Part shown: positions 27,906 to 36,380 of the stretch, one piece after another
Layout: each line of letters starts with the position of its first letter
Numbering within the stretch: the first letter of the stretch is position 1
Notes under the pieces: model-generated
The model's database searches: none
The model's input: the letters and a program-made list of their open reading frames with translations, nothing else
What the model was told of the DNA's origin: nothing
From: Treponema sp. UBA1226
Lineage (GTDB): Bacteria > Spirochaetota > Spirochaetia > Treponematales > Treponemataceae
Reading direction: 5' to 3'
NCBI GenBank assembly: GCA_002309195.1
Contig: DBWY01000007.1
Location: 24,817 to 88,816, forward strand
DNA: 64,000 nt
Position numbers and translations under genes: made by a program

Positions 27906-29210
27906 TCAAGTCTTTCTGAACTTTCTGTAAACCTCGGCCATAAGCCTTATTCCTTCGTCGACTTCCTTATCCGGTCTTGAGTAGTTCATCCTGATGCATT
28001 TTGAGTAATGCGGATGGTTTTCTACCGGCTCAAAACTTTTGTCAGCAGGGTTTCCGAAGAAAAAGTATTCTCCCGGAACGACTATTACACCCTTTTCCTT
28101 AAGCTTATGATAAAACTCTTTAGACGTAATCGAAAGGTCTTTTAATAAAAGCCACAGGAAAATTGCACCTTCACTTTTATGAATTGAATAATCCGTATCT
28201 TTAAAATACTTGTGAATCGCTTCCTGCGTTTTTAAGCTCTTTTCAAGATAAAATGGCTTTACATACTTTCGAGCCGCTTCGATAAGGGAGCCGTCCTTTA
28301 TAAGAGAACCGGCAATCGCCTGTCCAAGGCTTCCCGATGCAAGAGCTACGATTGCATTTAAATTTGAAAGAGCCGTAATTATTCTTTTGTCTGCAATTAC
28401 AATTCCTGTTCTGAGTGACGGGAGCCCTATTTTAGACAGGCTCATAGAAAGAATTACATTTTCGTCCCAATAAGGAATCGCGCCGTCATCAAAAATAATA
28501 TCAGGCCACGGAAGCCCGTATGCATTATCAACCATCAGCGGTATGTCATACTGCGCGGCAAGCTTTGCAAGATGGTGAATCTCATTGTTCGTAAGAACGT
28601 TTCCCGTAGGATTTGTAGGACGGCTTACGCAGAGAGCCCCTACATTGTCATGATTTTCAAGATAATCCTCGAGTTTTTCAAAATCTATGTTGTATTTAAA
28701 AGTATGATTGTCAAACATCGTAAAAGATGCAGGGATTCCGACAAATGTATCTTTTTCAAGTCCCTGATCCGCATAACCTATGTATTCCGGAACAAGAGGA
28801 AGAACTATCGTCTTTTTTTTACCCGAAGCAGAAAATGTTCCGCTAAAAAGGTTAAAAAGGTAAAAGAAAGCGCTCTGGCTTCCGTTTGTTATCGCGATAT
28901 TTTCCGGCCCGATTTTCCATCCGAATTTGCCCGAAAGATATTCTGCCACATTTTCGATAAACGAAACCCTGCCCTGAGGTGCATCGTAACGCCCTATAAG
29001 ATTTTCAAAATCATTTGAATGGTTTAAAATAAATTCCATCCTGCTGCGGTACATTTTTTCTATTTCCGGGATCGAAGCAGGATTTCCCCCACCAAGCTGG
29101 AATGAAGGAATGTTTTTAGGAAGCGGCTTTCCAAGGTCATCCATAAGCTGGAGTATTCCGGACTCGCCGCACAGTTTTTTTCCAAAGTCGCTGAATTCTA
29201 TAGTATCCAT
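27906..29210 (-). CDS. avtA: valine-pyruvate aminotransferase
   Basis: AvtA interconverts valine plus pyruvate and 2-ketoisovalerate plus alanine. The 434-residue protein is a fold-type I aminotransferase close to the enterobacterial enzyme, with FQLGGGNPASIPEIE, ITNGSQSAFFYLFNLFSG, SRPTNPTGNVLT and the PLP lysine in SMSLSKIGLPSLRTGI (Lys260). The ATG at 29210 has no ribosome-binding site, and a TATAAT box ends 6 nt upstream of it, so the mRNA may be leaderless. It is transcribed away from the suf cluster, sharing a 147-bp intergenic region with repeated TTAGTA motifs. Confidence 0.9.
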   Translation of the reverse strand: MDTIEFSDFGKKLCGESGILQLMDDLGKPLPKNIPSFQLGGGNPASIPEIEKMYRSRMEFILNHSNDFENLIGRYDAPQGRVSFIENVAEYLSGKFGWKIGPENIAITNGSQSAFFYLFNLFSGTFSASGKKKTIVLPLVPEYIGYADQGLEKDTFVGIPASFTMFDNHTFKYNIDFEKLEDYLENHDNVGALCVSRPTNPTGNVLTNNEIHHLAKLAAQYDIPLMVDNAYGLPWPDIIFDDGAIPYWDENVILSMSLSKIGLPSLRTGIVIADKRIITALSNLNAIVALASGSLGQAIAGSLIKDGSLIEAARKYVKPFYLEKSLKTQEAIHKYFKDTDYSIHKSEGAIFLWLLLKDLSITSKEFYHKLKEKGVIVVPGEYFFFGNPADKSFEPVENHPHYSKCIRMNYSRPDKEVDEGIRLMAEVYRKFRKT

Positions 29211-29216
29211 TTTTCT

Positions 29217-29245
29217 ATTATATTGATAAAAACTTATAATAACAA
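29217..29245 (-). promoter_or_regulatory. promoter of avtA, predicted leaderless
   Basis: On the minus strand TTGTTA (29240-29245) and a perfect TATAAT (29217-29222) are 17 bp apart. Six bases (AGAAAA) separate the -10 from the ATG, so transcription should start at or beside the start codon. Confidence 0.6.
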
Positions 29246-29259
29246 TATGAGTTTTTACC

Positions 29260-29310
29260 TACTAATTTAGTATGTTTAGTACTTCCTTTTTTTTGCAATT
29301 TCTGTTAGTA
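29260..29310. promoter_or_regulatory. TTAGTA repeats upstream of sufC, putative operator
   Basis: A perfect inverted repeat TACTAA-T-TTAGTA (29260-29272) is followed after 3 bp by a direct TTAGTA copy (29276-29281) and by a third at 29305-29310, near where the sufC promoter should lie. Four half-sites in 51 bp suggest a regulator of the Fe-S genes, perhaps also of avtA. The site does not match the IscR or Fur consensus that I know. Confidence 0.45.
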
Positions 29311-29357
29311 TATGTCAAAGATTTCAATTTAAACGCATAAAAACAGCAGAGGTAGAA

Positions 29358-30110
29358 ATGTCAGATAAACTGGTTGATATTCAGGATGTATCCGTAAGCA
29401 TAGATTCAAAACAGGTTTTAAATAAATTAAGTCTCTCAATCGGGAAAGGTGAAACTCACGTACTTATGGGACCAAACGGCGCCGGAAAATCAACTCTCGG
29501 CAACACACTCATGGGAAATCCTGTCTATACAGTTGAAAACGGAAAAATATTTTTTGACGGAACTGATATAACTGACCTTACTGCAGATAAAAGAGCAAAA
29601 ATGGGAATGTTCCTTTCGTTCCAGAATCCGCTTGAAGTTCCAGGAATAAGTCTCGAAACTTTCATACGCAGTTCACTCCAGCAGATTACAGGAGAAAAAG
29701 TAAAGCTCTTCCAGTTTCAGAAAGAATTAAAAGCCAATATGGAATTTCTTAACATGGCAGAGTCTTATGCAAGCCGTGACCTTAACGTAGGTTTTTCCGG
29801 CGGTGAAAGAAAAAAATCTGAGATTCTCCAGCTTCTTATGTTAAAACCAAAGTTTGCAATTCTTGACGAAACAGATTCTGGTCTTGATGTTGATGCAGTG
29901 CGCACAGTTTCTAAAGGAATTGAACAGTACCAGAAAACTCAGAACGGTTCTCTTTTAATCATAACTCACTCAACAAAAATTCTTGAGAGCCTTCATGTAG
30001 ATTATACTCACGTTATCGTAAACGGAACTATTATAAAAACCGGCGATGCTTCTTTAGTTCAGGAAATCAATGACCATGGATTTGAGAAGTTTATCAATCA
30101 GACAAACTAA
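29358..30110 (+). CDS. sufC: Fe-S cluster assembly ATPase SufC
   Basis: SufC is the ATPase of the SufBCD scaffold complex for Fe-S cluster assembly in the cytoplasm. The 250-residue ABC-type protein has Walker A GPNGAGKST at 38-46, the SufC signature FSGGERKKSEILQ and Walker B FAILDETDSGLD. It is the first gene of the sufCBDSU operon, 18 bp before sufB, with a GAGGT ribosome-binding site. No SufR, IscR or other regulator gene is next to the operon. All motifs are intact. Confidence 0.98.
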   Translation: MSDKLVDIQDVSVSIDSKQVLNKLSLSIGKGETHVLMGPNGAGKSTLGNTLMGNPVYTVENGKIFFDGTDITDLTADKRAKMGMFLSFQNPLEVPGISLETFIRSSLQQITGEKVKLFQFQKELKANMEFLNMAESYASRDLNVGFSGGERKKSEILQLLMLKPKFAILDETDSGLDVDAVRTVSKGIEQYQKTQNGSLLIITHSTKILESLHVDYTHVIVNGTIIKTGDASLVQEINDHGFEKFINQTN

Positions 30111-30127
30111 TGCAGGAAAACTAAAAG

Positions 30128-31543
30128 ATGGCAGAAACAGATAAGACACAGATTGATGACATCGACCGCTCAATGTACGACTTTCGCTACGAAGAAACGA
30201 AAGACTTTTACAGAATTAAAAATGGTCTTACAGAAGAAATCGTAGAAACTCTCTCGAAAGAAAAAGGTGATCCGGAATGGATGAGGGAGTTCAGATTAAA
30301 TTCACTTAAAGTATATAACGAACTCAAAGTTCCAGAATGGGGACCTTCAATCGATGACCTTGATATCGAAAACATCGCAACATATGTAAGGCCAAACACA
30401 AAGATGCAGGCAAAGTGGGAAGACGTTCCCGATGACATAAAAGACACATTCGAAAAACTCGGAATCCCGGAAGCAGAACGCACTTCTTTAGCAGGTGTCG
30501 GTGCTCAGTATGACTCAGAGCTTGTATATCACAATGTTCAGGATGAAGTTGCAAAACAGGGCGTTGTCTACATGGGCTTTGAAGAAGCATTAAAGTCAGA
30601 ACAGTGGGGACCGATGGTAAAAGAATATTTCATGACGCTCGTAACTCCACGCGACCACAAGTTTGCAGCGCTCCACGGTGCAGTGTGGTCAGGCGGAAGC
30701 TTCGTTTATGTTCCAAAGGGCGTTCATTTATCTTTCCCTCTCCAGTCATACTTTCGCTTAAATGCAAAAGGCGCAGGTCAGTATGAACACACTTTAATAA
30801 TCGTTGACGAAGATGCAGACCTTCACTTTATCGAAGGATGTTCTGCACCAAAATATAATGTTGCAAACATGCATGCAGGCTGTGTAGAGCTTTTCGTAAA
30901 AAAAGGAGCTCACCTTCGCTACTCTACAATCGAAAACTGGTCAAAGAATATGTACAACCTTAACACAAAGCGTGCAAAGGTAGAAGAAAACGCAACGATT
31001 GAATGGGTGTCAGGCTCATTCGGTTCGCACGTTTCATATCTTTATCCGGAAAGCGACCTTGTAGGAAAAAATGCAAAAGCCGAGTTTACAGGAATTACAT
31101 TTGCAGGAAACGGACAGAATCTCGACACAGGTGCAAAGATGGTTCACCGTGCACCGGACACTACAAGCTTAATAACAACTAAGTCAATTTCTAAAGGCGG
31201 CGGAATTTCTACATACCGCAGTGCCGTTTATATCGATAAAAACTCAAGCGGAGCAAAGGCTTCTGTAAGCTGCCAGAGTCTCATGCTTGACTCAGAAAGC
31301 CGCAGCGATACTATTCCTGCGATGACAGTTTTAACGGACGAAGCAGATGTCGGACACGAAGCAAAAATCGGCCGCATTTCTTCTGATGCAATTTTCTATC
31401 TTATGAGCCGCGGGATCCCGGAAGATGAAGCTCGAAGTATGATTGTTACAGGCTTTGCAAACCCTGTAAGCAAAGAACTTCCGCTTGAATATGCCGTAGA
31501 AATGAACAACCTCATAAGACTTGAAATGAAAGGTACACTTTGA
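30128..31543 (+). CDS. sufB: Fe-S cluster assembly scaffold SufB
   Basis: SufB is the main scaffold subunit on which the nascent cluster forms with SufC and SufD. The 471-residue protein has typical family length and shows HAAVWSGGSFVYVPKGV-like residues (here LHGAVWSGGSF), the cluster-region EGCSAPKYN, and the C-terminal DEADVGHEAKIGRISSDAIFYLMSRG segment shared by SufB and SufD. The preceding gene is sufC and the following gene sufD, 16 bp away. Sequence conservation is high across the whole length. Confidence 0.98.
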   Translation: MAETDKTQIDDIDRSMYDFRYEETKDFYRIKNGLTEEIVETLSKEKGDPEWMREFRLNSLKVYNELKVPEWGPSIDDLDIENIATYVRPNTKMQAKWEDVPDDIKDTFEKLGIPEAERTSLAGVGAQYDSELVYHNVQDEVAKQGVVYMGFEEALKSEQWGPMVKEYFMTLVTPRDHKFAALHGAVWSGGSFVYVPKGVHLSFPLQSYFRLNAKGAGQYEHTLIIVDEDADLHFIEGCSAPKYNVANMHAGCVELFVKKGAHLRYSTIENWSKNMYNLNTKRAKVEENATIEWVSGSFGSHVSYLYPESDLVGKNAKAEFTGITFAGNGQNLDTGAKMVHRAPDTTSLITTKSISKGGGISTYRSAVYIDKNSSGAKASVSCQSLMLDSESRSDTIPAMTVLTDEADVGHEAKIGRISSDAIFYLMSRGIPEDEARSMIVTGFANPVSKELPLEYAVEMNNLIRLEMKGTL

Positions 31544-31559
31544 GATTTGGGAGTAAGCG

Positions 31560-32639
31560 ATGAAGATTGATGCAAAAGTAAACAACATTCCAAGCCTCAC
31601 ATGGAACTGGTTAAAAATGAATCATGCTGCTCTACAGCTTGAATCTGATTATAAAGAAAGAACAAACGTTTCTGTTTCAAAAATTCCGCATGGAGTAAAA
31701 TTTGAAAAAGATGCAGAAAAATATCTTATGAGCATTGCGCCTGTCGATACGGGAGCAGGAAAAGAAATTTCTACATTCCTTTTTGACAACGAAGTTATTC
31801 CGTCTGCACTCATCGTAGATGAAAAAAATAAAATCGAAGAACCTGTTTTCTTTAACTTTGACTGCAAGGATAAGACATACAGTCTTTCTTCTCAGATTGT
31901 CTATGCAAAAAAAGATTCAGAAATCACGGTAATAATGAATTTTACTTCTGACAAAAAAGCACAGGGCTTTGATGTTGTTCAGACTAAATTATATGCAGAA
32001 AAAAATGCAAAGATTCATCTTGTAACAGTTCAGATGCTTGGAAACGATTTTATTCATGTAAATGACATCGGAACATTGTGCGAAGAAAATGCTTCTATCG
32101 AGGTTACTCAGATTGAACTGGGCGCAAAAAAATCATATGTCGGAGTATCATCTTCTCTTAAAGAATATAAATCAAGTTTTAAATCTGACACTGCATACTA
32201 CTGCCGTGACAATCAGGAACTTGATATGAACTATATCGTAAACCACACAGGAAGAAAGACAGAAAGTACAATGATGGTTTACGGAAGCTTAAAAGACACT
32301 TCTAAAAAAACATACCGCGGAACAATTGATTTTAAAAACGGATGTCAGGGTGCAACAGGAAACGAACAGGAAGAAACTCTTCTTTTAACTCCGTCTGTCG
32401 TAAACAACTCGATTCCTGTAATTCTCTGTGATGAAGAAGACGTATCCGGCGAACACGGTTCTACAATCGGTAAACTTTCTAAGGAAGTATTGTTCTATAT
32501 GAATACACACGGAATAAGTAAAAAAGCCGCAGAACAGATTGCATGTCAGGCAAAAATAAACCGCGTTGCTTCTTTGATTCCGGATAAAAACGTGAGGGAA
32601 AAAATTTCTCAATATATGGATGAGGCTTTCAATGAGTAG
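31560..32639 (+). CDS. sufD: Fe-S cluster assembly protein SufD
   Basis: SufD partners SufB in the SufBC2D complex and is needed for iron acquisition during cluster assembly. The 359-residue protein is less conserved than SufB but keeps the C-terminal EEDVSGEHGSTIGKLSKEVLFYM segment (positions about 298-320), which matches the SufB/SufD core, and the beta-helix-like middle. The end overlaps the start of sufS by 8 bp, indicating coupling. Identity rests on both this core and the gene order. Confidence 0.95.
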   Translation: MKIDAKVNNIPSLTWNWLKMNHAALQLESDYKERTNVSVSKIPHGVKFEKDAEKYLMSIAPVDTGAGKEISTFLFDNEVIPSALIVDEKNKIEEPVFFNFDCKDKTYSLSSQIVYAKKDSEITVIMNFTSDKKAQGFDVVQTKLYAEKNAKIHLVTVQMLGNDFIHVNDIGTLCEENASIEVTQIELGAKKSYVGVSSSLKEYKSSFKSDTAYYCRDNQELDMNYIVNHTGRKTESTMMVYGSLKDTSKKTYRGTIDFKNGCQGATGNEQEETLLLTPSVVNNSIPVILCDEEDVSGEHGSTIGKLSKEVLFYMNTHGISKKAAEQIACQAKINRVASLIPDKNVREKISQYMDEAFNE

Positions 32640-33867
32640 TGTTTTGCAGGATATAAGAAATGATTTCCCGATTTTTAGTGCTAAAGAAAATGAAGGGCTT
32701 ATATATTTTGATAATGCCGCAACAAGCCAGAGACCTAAGTGCGTAATTGATGCAGTTTCTGATTTTTATAAAAAAAATAATGCCAACCCACTTCGTGGGC
32801 TTTACGGACTTAGCATGCGCGCGACAGAAGATTATGAAAGCTCACGCGAAACGGTTTCTAAATTTGTAAACGCAAAAGAAAGCTCAGAAATCATTTTTAC
32901 ACGCAATGCAACAGAAAGCTTAAACTTAATCGCATATGCCTATGCAATGGAAAACGTAAACGAAGGTGATGAAATTGCCGTAAGCATTATGGAACATCAC
33001 TCAAATATTCTTCCATGGCAGATGGTTTCGCGCGCAAAAAAAGCGAAACTTGTATGGCTTGAGTGCGATAAAGAAACGGGTGTTATCCCCGATTCTGAAT
33101 ACCAGAAAATAAACGAAAAAACTAAAATCGTTTCTATTGCGCATGTAAGCAATGTTCTCGGGATTACAAATCCTGTAAAAGAAATTGCACGCATCGCACA
33201 TAAAAACAACGCCGTAATCGTCATTGACGGCGCACAGGCTGTTCCGCACTTTAAGGTAGATGTACAGGACATTGATGCAGATTTCTATGTATTTTCGGGC
33301 CATAAATTTCTTGCGCCTACAGGAATCGGCTGTCTTTACGCAAAGCGTACAATTTTAGACAGCATGTCGCCTTTTTTGCGCGGCGGTGAAATGATTGAAT
33401 ACGTTACGCGTGATACTGCAACTTATGCAGAAGTTCCGCACAAATTTGAAGCAGGAACTGTAAATGCAGGAGGCGCTGTCGGCATGAAAGCTGCCTGCAA
33501 TTATCTTGAAAAAATAGGCTTTGATTTTATCGAAAAACACGTTGATTCTCTTACAGGACTTTTACTTGAAGGCATTAAAAAAATTCCGCATATAAAAACT
33601 ATAGGACATCCGGACTATTCAAAACACTGCGGAATTGTTACATTTACCATTGACGGTGTTCATCCGCATGACATTGCAAGCATTCTTGATACAGAAAAAA
33701 TTGCAGTACGCGCAGGACATCATTGTGCACAGCCGCTTGGTGCATATCTTAATCTTCCGGCAACAGCTCGCGCTTCGCTTTATTTTTACAACACAGAAGA
33801 AGAAGTTAACTTATTCCTTGAAAAGGTTGCAAAAGTTAGAAGCTGGATGGGATTTAAAGAGGACTAG
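32632..33867 (+). CDS. sufS: cysteine desulfurase SufS
   Basis: SufS is the group II cysteine desulfurase that supplies sulfur to the Suf scaffold through SufU. I place the start at 32632 (411 residues) because GAGG lies 7 nt before it; an in-frame ATG at 32620 overlaps that ribosome-binding site. The PLP lysine is in FSGHKFLAPTG (Lys225) and the active-site cysteine in GHHCAQP (Cys365), close to Cys364 of the E. coli enzyme. The gene overlaps sufD by 8 bp and precedes sufU by 4 bp. Confidence 0.97.
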   Translation: MSSVLQDIRNDFPIFSAKENEGLIYFDNAATSQRPKCVIDAVSDFYKKNNANPLRGLYGLSMRATEDYESSRETVSKFVNAKESSEIIFTRNATESLNLIAYAYAMENVNEGDEIAVSIMEHHSNILPWQMVSRAKKAKLVWLECDKETGVIPDSEYQKINEKTKIVSIAHVSNVLGITNPVKEIARIAHKNNAVIVIDGAQAVPHFKVDVQDIDADFYVFSGHKFLAPTGIGCLYAKRTILDSMSPFLRGGEMIEYVTRDTATYAEVPHKFEAGTVNAGGAVGMKAACNYLEKIGFDFIEKHVDSLTGLLLEGIKKIPHIKTIGHPDYSKHCGIVTFTIDGVHPHDIASILDTEKIAVRAGHHCAQPLGAYLNLPATARASLYFYNTEEEVNLFLEKVAKVRSWMGFKED

Positions 33868-33871
33868 GACA

Positions 33872-34342
33872 ATGGATACAAAAGAACTTTATCGTGAAAT
33901 TTTAAATGAACACAATATAAATCCAAATCATAAAAAGGATCTTGAAGGTTCAACGATTTCACTTAACGGTGTAAACCCGAGCTGCGGTGACAACATCACT
34001 TTAAATCTTAAGGTTTCTGACGGTATCATCACTGACGGTTCTTTTACAGGAAGTGGCTGTGCTATAAGCCAGGCTTCTGTAGACATGATGCTTGATCTTG
34101 TAATCGGAAAGACAGAAAAAGAAGCAGTTGAGCTTTCTGAAAATTTCATGCAGATGATCAAAGGTTCTGCAACAGAACAGCAGATAGAATCTCTTGATGA
34201 AGCTGCAAGCCTTCAGGATATTTCTAAAATGCCTGCCCGTGTAAAATGCGCTGTCCTTGGCTGGCGTACTATGAAAGAATGCTTTGACAAAAATAAAGAC
34301 TCAGCTCCCGGCACAAATCCTGAATGCTGTCCGTCTCATTAA
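33872..34342 (+). CDS. sufU: Fe-S assembly sulfur-transfer protein SufU
   Basis: SufU accepts persulfide sulfur from SufS and passes it to SufBCD in a zinc-dependent way. The 156-residue protein starts at the ATG at 33872, 4 bp after sufS; the reading frame is open further upstream but that part lies inside sufS in another frame. The ligands Cys38 (with Asp40 in SCGDN), Cys63 (GSGCAIS) and Cys126 (RVKCAVLGW) match SufU rather than a full NifU. A short CC-containing tail follows. Its last 74 bp overlap the 3' end of miaA on the opposite strand. Confidence 0.95.
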   Translation: MDTKELYREILNEHNINPNHKKDLEGSTISLNGVNPSCGDNITLNLKVSDGIITDGSFTGSGCAISQASVDMMLDLVIGKTEKEAVELSENFMQMIKGSATEQQIESLDEAASLQDISKMPARVKCAVLGWRTMKECFDKNKDSAPGTNPECCPSH

Positions 34343-35255
34343 GATTAAAAGTTCTTGCACCTGGAATCTCTTTCATAAATACATACTGTTTTTTTGCATA
34401 AGCGTGACTGTCGCTTTTTATCTTTTCTTTTATTGCTTCATCAGAATCAAGATTCATAAAAAATTCACGGTACCCTATCGCCTGCATTCCAGGATTTTCT
34501 TTTTTATATCCCATCTTTATTAAACCGTCGACTTCTTCTTTTAAACCTTCTTTAAACATCTGTTCGATACGAAGGTCAATTCTTTCGTAAAGTTCTTTTC
34601 TGTCGCGTTCTAAGATTACGGTAATAAAATTAAATTTGTCCCTGAGCTTATTTGAAAGTTCAAAAGAGCTTCTTGGTTTTCCTGTAAGATAAAAAACTTC
34701 AAGCGCCCTTAAAATTCTGTACGCGTCATTTTTATTGATTTTTTCTGCGCTAAGAGGATCTATGAGCTTTAGTTTTTCATACATAAAATCTATTCCAGAT
34801 TTTTCAAGTTCCGCCTTAAGATTATTTCTTATTTCAGGGTTTGACTCAGGAGTATCCGGGAGGCCTAAAAGAAAATTGCGTATATAAAAACCTGTTCCGC
34901 CACATACAACAGGAATATTGCCGCGCTCATAAATTTCTTTACAGTATTCATCTGCCTTAGTTACAAAGTCACTTACAGAAAACTGTACGTCCGGCGTTAC
35001 AAGGTCTATCATGTGATGCGGAATTTTTTTAAGAAGATTTTCGTCTGGCTTGGCAGTTCCGATGTTCATGTACTTATAGACAGCCATCGAATCTGCGCTT
35101 ATTATTTCGGCATTGAATTTTTCTAAAGGTGTTTGTTTTGTTCCGTCTTTAAAAAAAGAATGACTGCCGTCTCCGAATAAGTGTTCGGTTAAAGCAGTCT
35201 TTCCTGTAGCTGTAGGAGCAAAAATAACAATTACCGGAATTTTTTCTGTAATCAT
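34269..35255 (-). CDS. miaA: tRNA dimethylallyltransferase
   Basis: MiaA adds a dimethylallyl group to A37 of tRNAs that read codons starting with U. The 328-residue protein has a P-loop (APTATGKT, residues 13-20, with Ala at the usual first Gly), ADSMAVYKYMNIGTAKP, DLVTPDVQFSVSDF, VCGGTGFYIRNFLLG and the C-terminal GYREF and YAKKQ segments. The stop lies 74 bp inside the convergent sufU, a longer overlap than elsewhere in the window. rpoZ lies just upstream. Confidence 0.96.
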   Translation of the reverse strand: MITEKIPVIVIFAPTATGKTALTEHLFGDGSHSFFKDGTKQTPLEKFNAEIISADSMAVYKYMNIGTAKPDENLLKKIPHHMIDLVTPDVQFSVSDFVTKADEYCKEIYERGNIPVVCGGTGFYIRNFLLGLPDTPESNPEIRNNLKAELEKSGIDFMYEKLKLIDPLSAEKINKNDAYRILRALEVFYLTGKPRSSFELSNKLRDKFNFITVILERDRKELYERIDLRIEQMFKEGLKEEVDGLIKMGYKKENPGMQAIGYREFFMNLDSDEAIKEKIKSDSHAYAKKQYVFMKEIPGARTFNLNETDSIQDLCRELSLYFCQSILS

Positions 35256-35288
35256 ATTTACTCTTACAATAAACCTTATGTCCTGATT

Positions 35289-35483
35289 TTATTTCTGATC
35301 AAGACGCATCTTTACTTTGTTGTTGAATAACTGTGAAGCAGCAAGAGATACAACTTTGTCTTCGTTTTCTTCGATCTGTGGATCCTGAACCATAGACATC
35401 TGATATGCGCGGCGGTTTGCTGCAACAGTAATTTCGTAAATGTTATCTGTGTATTTTACAAGCTGTTCAAGTGGAAAAATCAT
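35289..35483 (-). CDS. rpoZ: RNA polymerase omega subunit
   Basis: Omega assists assembly of RNA polymerase. I place the start at the ATG at 35483 (64 residues, MIFPLEQLVKYT) because CCGGAG lies 5 nt upstream; a TTG at 35504 would put that site inside the gene. The protein keeps the DNIYEITVAANRRAYQM helix and the VVSLAASQLFNNKVKM end of the family. The C-terminus is short. Upstream of miaA by 33 bp, it probably heads the rpoZ-miaA transcript. Confidence 0.92.
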   Translation of the reverse strand: MIFPLEQLVKYTDNIYEITVAANRRAYQMSMVQDPQIEENEDKVVSLAASQLFNNKVKMRLDQK

Positions 35484-35543
35484 TTTAACTCCGGATAAAT
35501 TCAAAGAAAATTAATAAATTTATTATATAAAATTATAAAATTA

Positions 35544-35573
35544 ATGTCAATTTTTTGAAAAAAAATGTATGAT
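35544..35573 (+). promoter_or_regulatory. promoter of recO, predicted leaderless
   Basis: ATGTCA (35544-35549) and TATGAT (35568-35573) are 18 bp apart, and the -10 box ends 6 nt before the ATG at 35580. If correct, the ATG at 35565 lies upstream of the transcript and cannot be the start. The -35 box is weak. Confidence 0.4.
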
Positions 35574-35579
35574 ATAGGT

Positions 35580-36380
35580 ATGAGAAACATAAAGCGAAAA
35601 GCGCTTATCCTTACATGCAAAATGCAGGGCGAAAACAACAGATTAATAACATTTCTCACCAAAGAAGACGGTATATCTACTTCTATTTTGTATGGTGGAC
35701 CAAAAAGCAAGCTTCGTTCTCTCGTCAGCCCGTGGAATTCGGGAGAAATAAATTTATACAATGACGAAGTAAAACATACTTCGAAGATTACGGACTTTGA
35801 CGTAGAAAAATGCCATATGTCGTTCCGCGAAAGTCTTTATAAAACCATGGCGGCAAATGTCGCGACAGAAATCGTAATACTTACAAAATGTGCAGGAAGC
35901 AGCGAAGAATGCTTTACCCTCTTAAACGGCTTTCTTGACGGACTTGATCTGCTTGATGAACGCGAAGGCAAAAAAGGGTTTATAAGATTTTTATTCCGTT
36001 ACCTGGGACTTCTTGGAATTCAGCCTTCAGACTTTAGCTGCGTAAAATGCGCTTCCCCTTTTTACAGTAGAAATCAATCTCAAAATGATGTAGTATATAA
36101 ACCGGGTGGAGCATATTATTCACAATCAGAAAACGGATTTATCTGTTCAGATTGTTTAAAATCTCTTTTTGACAGTAAAGAACGGCAGCAGCTTTTTGAA
36201 CTTACTCCAAGAGCTGTTGCATATTTAAATGCCACAAGCGTTTGTGAACCGTCTGTTTCACGCAGAATGCAGCTGACTGATGAAGAAATAAATTTACTGC
36301 AGCGACTTGTTTTTTCCCTTATTTCTTCTGGCGTCGGAACAAAAATTAAATCATTACAGTCAGGTACCGGCATACTATGA
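35580..36380 (+). CDS. recO: DNA repair protein RecO
   Basis: RecO anneals single-stranded DNA and loads RecA with RecR. The protein has an N-terminal OB fold (IKRKALILTCKMQGENNRLITFLTKEDG), a helical middle and a zinc-binding motif with two CxxC pairs (CVKC and CSDC) in the C-terminal third. I choose the ATG at 35580 (266 residues); the ATG at 35565 adds five residues and overlaps a likely -10 box. The stop overlaps recJ by 4 bp, so the two recombination genes are coupled. Confidence 0.92.
   Translation: MRNIKRKALILTCKMQGENNRLITFLTKEDGISTSILYGGPKSKLRSLVSPWNSGEINLYNDEVKHTSKITDFDVEKCHMSFRESLYKTMAANVATEIVILTKCAGSSEECFTLLNGFLDGLDLLDEREGKKGFIRFLFRYLGLLGIQPSDFSCVKCASPFYSRNQSQNDVVYKPGGAYYSQSENGFICSDCLKSLFDSKERQQLFELTPRAVAYLNATSVCEPSVSRRMQLTDEEINLLQRLVFSLISSGVGTKIKSLQSGTGIL

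Noticed and set aside
33635..33871. Upstream extension of sufU inside sufS
   Set aside because: Reads through sufS in another frame; the ATG at 33872 fits SufU and sits 4 bp after the sufS stop.
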